A DNA stretch of 16,915 nucleotides, taken from assembly GCA_945485605.1 (NCBI GenBank), contig CALYSG010000020.1:1-16915 (forward strand), given 5' to 3'. Shown piece by piece: positions 14,731 to 16,915 of this stretch; position 1 is the stretch's first letter, and every line of letters starts with the position of its first letter. The notes below the pieces were generated by a model that saw nothing but the letters and a program-made list of their open reading frames with translations, was not told where the DNA came from and did not search any database. This DNA comes from an uncultured Clostridia bacterium (GTDB taxonomy: Bacteria; Bacillota; Clostridia; Oscillospirales; CAG-272). The position numbers and the translations under genes were made by a program.

Positions 14731-15465
14731 TCAGAAGCTCTTTTTTATCTTACCGACGATCTCATCGACCGCCTTTTTGTCGGTCGTCGTAAACTCAAAG
14801 TAGTATACATATCCGCCGCGGGAAAATCCGTAGCAGGAAGAATTACCGTCGGAGATCTTATGCGTAATACCAACCTCTGCCGATGGCGCGCTATGATCCG
14901 GGAAAGCTCCCGAAGAATCAGGCACACCGCTTTCCTTTACATAAAGCCGCGTTTTCACTCCGTCAACAGTATACTCCACATAGTATGCGACCGTTTTGCC
15001 CTCATCATCTCCGGAGTTATTATTTTCCTTCTCATAATACTCACGGTATTCACTGACCGACGCACCGTCAATAAAGGGCATGAATTCCTTCGATGAATAC
15101 TCCGCCTTTTTGACCTCAAGAGAAGCAATCTCCGATGACATGACCGATTGTAAGAAGTCATCTCCGGGTGTGACACCTCCCCTTCCGTTGCCTATAAGTA
15201 TAGCGGCAGTCAGAATCACTATTGCGGCAAGAAAGCCTCCGAAGTACGCTGCGATCCGGCGATGCCCAAACGCACCGTCGGTCGATATCGCCGACTCTCC
15301 CGTTTCGGTAACTGCAGCCCTCTCCGCGACGGTTGCCTTTGCCATGCTCTTTCTGATGTATTCCTTTGCCTTGAATGTTACATTTACGGATGGTGACTCG
15401 CCGCTCTCCATATAATCAGAAAAAAGCGAATCGAGCCGTCTGTCCTTTTCATTTTTGTTCTTCAT
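14731..15465 (-). CDS. Single-span membrane protein, probable anti-sigma factor
   Basis: This encodes 244 residues. A charged cytosolic N-terminus (1-68; KNKNEKDRRLDSLFSDYMES at the start) is followed by one membrane span, about 70-93 (IAAYFGGFLAAIVILTAAIL). The extracytoplasmic domain of about 150 residues is rich in Tyr, Ser and acid residues (YREYYEKENNNSGDDEG near 145). I recognise no named domain and no zinc-type HxxxCxxC motif. The role is inferred from context: it lies 36 bases after an ECF sigma gene on the same strand, where membrane anti-sigma factors normally sit, and has the matching topology. The start is the ATG at 15465 with GAGGTG close upstream; a TTG five codons earlier is less likely. 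A possible alternative is a co-expressed sensor or DUF4367-type protein. Confidence 0.7.
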   Translation of the reverse strand: MKNKNEKDRRLDSLFSDYMESGESPSVNVTFKAKEYIRKSMAKATVAERAAVTETGESAISTDGAFGHRRIAAYFGGFLAAIVILTAAILIGNGRGGVTPGDDFLQSVMSSEIASLEVKKAEYSSKEFMPFIDGASVSEYREYYEKENNNSGDDEGKTVAYYVEYTVDGVKTRLYVKESGVPDSSGAFPDHSAPSAEVGITHKISDGNSSCYGFSRGGYVYYFEFTTTDKKAVDEIVGKIKKSF

Positions 15466-15501
15466 ATCGCACCTCTTCAATCATAGTAACAGGAAAAAGC
15501 T

Positions 15502-16047
15502 TTATTTTGTCCACGCATCGCCGAGAGCTCTTCGCATTGATTCCTCGGCTTTTATTATCTCCTTAGATACATATGATTTGGATTTTCCGATCTCCTTCGC
15601 GATCTCTCGGACTGTCATATCGAGAAAATATTTCATATATATCATCTCCCTGACTATCGGAGGATGAAGCGAATTCATAAGGCTCTCGACAAGAACACGT
15701 GAGACAGCTTCTTCTGCCGTACTGCAGCTGTCCGCGACCGCGGAAAATTCGTCGAGCGTCCCGGTCTTACGAATTCCTTCACTCTTCGCCATATTAATCG
15801 CCGTGTTTCTCACTATACGGCATACCCAAGCGTAAGCGTTCGTGCCTGTCTTATACTGATTTATATTTTTTATGATTCGCAGAAAGCTCTCCTGAACAGC
15901 ATCTTCGGCAAGATAATGATCCCCGAGCACTCCGAGCGCGACGGTCAACATGACCTTTCCCATGCATCCGTAAAGAAGATCTACACCCGTATCATCGCCG
16001 TCCGCAATCAGGGAAAGCGCATATTCGGTTTTTTTATGAAGATCCAT
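15502..16047 (-). CDS. ECF-type RNA polymerase sigma factor
   Basis: This encodes 181 residues. Region 2 spans about 24-90 (LGDHYLAEDAVQESFLRIIK at 41-60, then AYAWVCRIVRNTAINMAKSE at 71-90). A variable linker (91-120) follows. Region 4 is at about 121-175 (HPPIVREMIYMKYFLDMTVR, then EIAKEIGKSKSYVSKEIIKAE), where the helix-turn-helix recognises the -35 box. Such factors direct a small regulon, usually including their own gene. The start is the ATG at 16047, with GGGAGGG about 6 bases upstream. The membrane protein downstream is the likely partner. The promoter cannot be assigned with confidence. Confidence 0.93.
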   Translation of the reverse strand: MDLHKKTEYALSLIADGDDTGVDLLYGCMGKVMLTVALGVLGDHYLAEDAVQESFLRIIKNINQYKTGTNAYAWVCRIVRNTAINMAKSEGIRKTGTLDEFSAVADSCSTAEEAVSRVLVESLMNSLHPPIVREMIYMKYFLDMTVREIAKEIGKSKSYVSKEIIKAEESMRRALGDAWTK

Positions 16048-16235
16048 TATTTCCCTCCCCGATCGTATTTTTTATTTCGGAAAATAAATCTATTTCCGGA
16101 AATCAACGGAAAAAAAGTTCCCTTCCTTCAAAAGCAAAAAAGATTTCTTCCATTTTTCGTGGACAAGACAGCTGCCGGCGATGTTTATATGTGTAGTAAC
16201 AGCAAACGAAAAGGAGGCTGTCCGTTAGGGACAGG
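16048..16235. other. Divergent intergenic region, ECF sigma / GT2
   Basis: These 188 bases separate the divergent ECF and glycosyltransferase genes. There is a perfect 12-bp palindrome ATTTCCGGAAAT at 16092-16103, with further CGGAAA copies at 16078 and 16107. On the minus strand GGGAACTT followed by a T-run could be an ECF-type -35 box, but no clear -10 follows. On the plus strand TGGACA and TTTATA (18-base spacing, about 16150-16180) is a weak housekeeping candidate for the glycosyltransferase. No RNA gene is seen. Confidence 0.35.
16211..16234 (+). promoter_or_regulatory. Shine-Dalgarno plus hairpin before the GT2 start
   Basis: AAGGAGG (16211-16217) is the strongest ribosome site here but lies 18 bases from the first ATG (16236). 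The gap is filled by a perfect 6-bp hairpin CTGTCC-GTTAG-GGACAG (16218-16234). Folding would bring the site next to the start codon; a weaker AGGG (16227-16230) offers normal spacing. Confidence 0.45.
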
Positions 16236-16915
16236 ATGTTTATGAAAAAAAGACCAACGCTTTACATTATTATAATCGCGGCATGGGTTTGTTGCCTTGC
16301 CCTGCTCGGTTATTCGTTTTTCGCGGTGATTGACGGACTCGGAAGCTTTTCACCTGTCAGACGCGGATTCATTATTGCGCTTTTGGCGATCAATACTCTA
16401 GTGCTCGCCGTTCTTTGGTTCGGAAGCATAAAGGACTTTACCTTCTCGATCGCCTACGCCGTCATGGGCAAGCGTATGCTCTCAAGGTACAAAGATATAA
16501 AGGAAATATCGGTCGACCCGGAAAACGCCCCGCGCGTGCTCCTTCTATACTGCACCTGCAACGACTTCAATGCCGCAGCTCTCTCCGTATGCCGAAAGCA
16601 GAAATATCCGAATTTCAAAACAGTTATCCTTGACGACAGCAGCGATCCCGAATATATACGGGAGATAGACCGTTATGTCGTACAGAACAAAAATATCGAG
16701 GTCGTGCGTCGCTCTGATCGCAAGGGATATAAGGCAGGAAATATCAACAACTATCTTAAGGGCAGAACGGATTATGACTATTTCGTGATACTTGACAGCG
16801 ACGAGATAATTCCCTCCGATTTTATTATGAAGGCTCTGAAATACTTTGCTTACAACGAAAAGTGCGGAGCGGTTCAGGCAAAGCACGAGGCTACAAACGG
16901 AGAAAATCTATTCCA
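16236..16915 (+). CDS. Membrane GT2 glycosyltransferase, cellulose-synthase-like (partial)
   Basis: The first 226 residues are visible; the gene runs off the window. Two N-terminal membrane spans appear (TLYIIIIAAWVCCLALLGYSF from about 7, and GFIIALLAINTLVLAVLWFG from about 44, quoted in short form). The cytosolic GT-A domain follows: VLLLYCTCND near 107, VILDDSSD with Asp133/Asp134, the acceptor/UDP segment RKGYKAGNIN near 165-174, and the metal-binding LDSDE with Asp187/Asp189. The KAGNIN motif is typical of BcsA-like processive beta-glycosyltransferases using UDP-sugars. The QxxRW motif would lie outside the window. The ATG at 16236 and the ATG at 16242 (ATGTTTATG) are both possible starts. 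It is divergent from the ECF sigma gene. The sugar and product are unknown. Confidence 0.85.
   Translation, partial: MFMKKRPTLYIIIIAAWVCCLALLGYSFFAVIDGLGSFSPVRRGFIIALLAINTLVLAVLWFGSIKDFTFSIAYAVMGKRMLSRYKDIKEISVDPENAPRVLLLYCTCNDFNAAALSVCRKQKYPNFKTVILDDSSDPEYIREIDRYVVQNKNIEVVRRSDRKGYKAGNINNYLKGRTDYDYFVILDSDEIIPSDFIMKALKYFAYNEKCGAVQAKHEATNGENLF

Noticed and set aside
1..16915. CRISPR array, tRNA, rRNA, insertion sequence or prophage
   Set aside because: Reading both strands showed no spaced repeat array, cloverleaf, rRNA core, transposase or phage protein.

Overview
The window looks like chromosomal DNA of an endospore-forming, anaerobic clostridial Firmicute, probably an uncultured gut Oscillospirales/Ruminococcaceae-type organism. 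This is inferred from a clear sporulation sigma factor SigG, an anaerobic sulfatase-maturase-type radical SAM enzyme, a DUF951 protein, strong AGGAGG-type ribosome binding sites, TTGnnn-17-TATAAT promoters and moderate GC with GC-rich codon choice. There are no rRNA or tRNA genes, insertion sequences, phage genes or CRISPR arrays. Every gap between genes is under 200 bases. The right-hand gene is cut by the window edge.

Layout. (1) 55-477 (+) is a small flavodoxin-like protein that converges on sigG (520-1293, -) across a bidirectional terminator. The sigG leader has a hairpin touching its Shine-Dalgarno. (2) 1451-1792 (-) is rplS (L19) as a single-gene unit with its own consensus promoter, a structured leader and a strong terminator. 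(3) 1941-6769 (-) is glgB-glgC (ATGA overlap), then an internal promoter, a 42-residue orphan peptide and a polysaccharide-type MOP flippase. (4) 6828-9185 (-) is a tightly packed three-gene operon: an XRE/helical-repeat regulator, a small zinc-finger-like lipoprotein and an anSME-type radical SAM protein. (5) 9328-14677 (+) is DUF951, a giant YfhO-family membrane protein with an added zinc ribbon and acidic tail, then ruvA and ruvB, ended by a perfect 17-bp terminator. (6) 14731-16047 (-) is an ECF sigma factor followed by a single-span membrane protein, a probable anti-sigma factor. (7) 16236-16915 (+) is the start of a membrane-anchored, cellulose-synthase-like GT2 glycosyltransferase.

How they fit together. 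glgB and glgC supply ADP-glucose and alpha-1,6 branches for glycogen; no glycogen synthase gene is present here. The flippase, YfhO protein and GT2 enzyme all point to cell-envelope glycan work. RuvAB is the Holliday-junction branch-migration motor and appears to be translated from the YfhO transcript. The most interesting region is 6770-9330. Two near-consensus promoters face away from each other around a perfect 15-bp palindrome. One drives the regulator-lipoprotein-radical SAM operon and the other drives DUF951-yfhO-ruvAB. This suggests an autoregulated, possibly peptide- or envelope-sensing module with a protein-modifying enzyme whose substrate is not obvious in the window.
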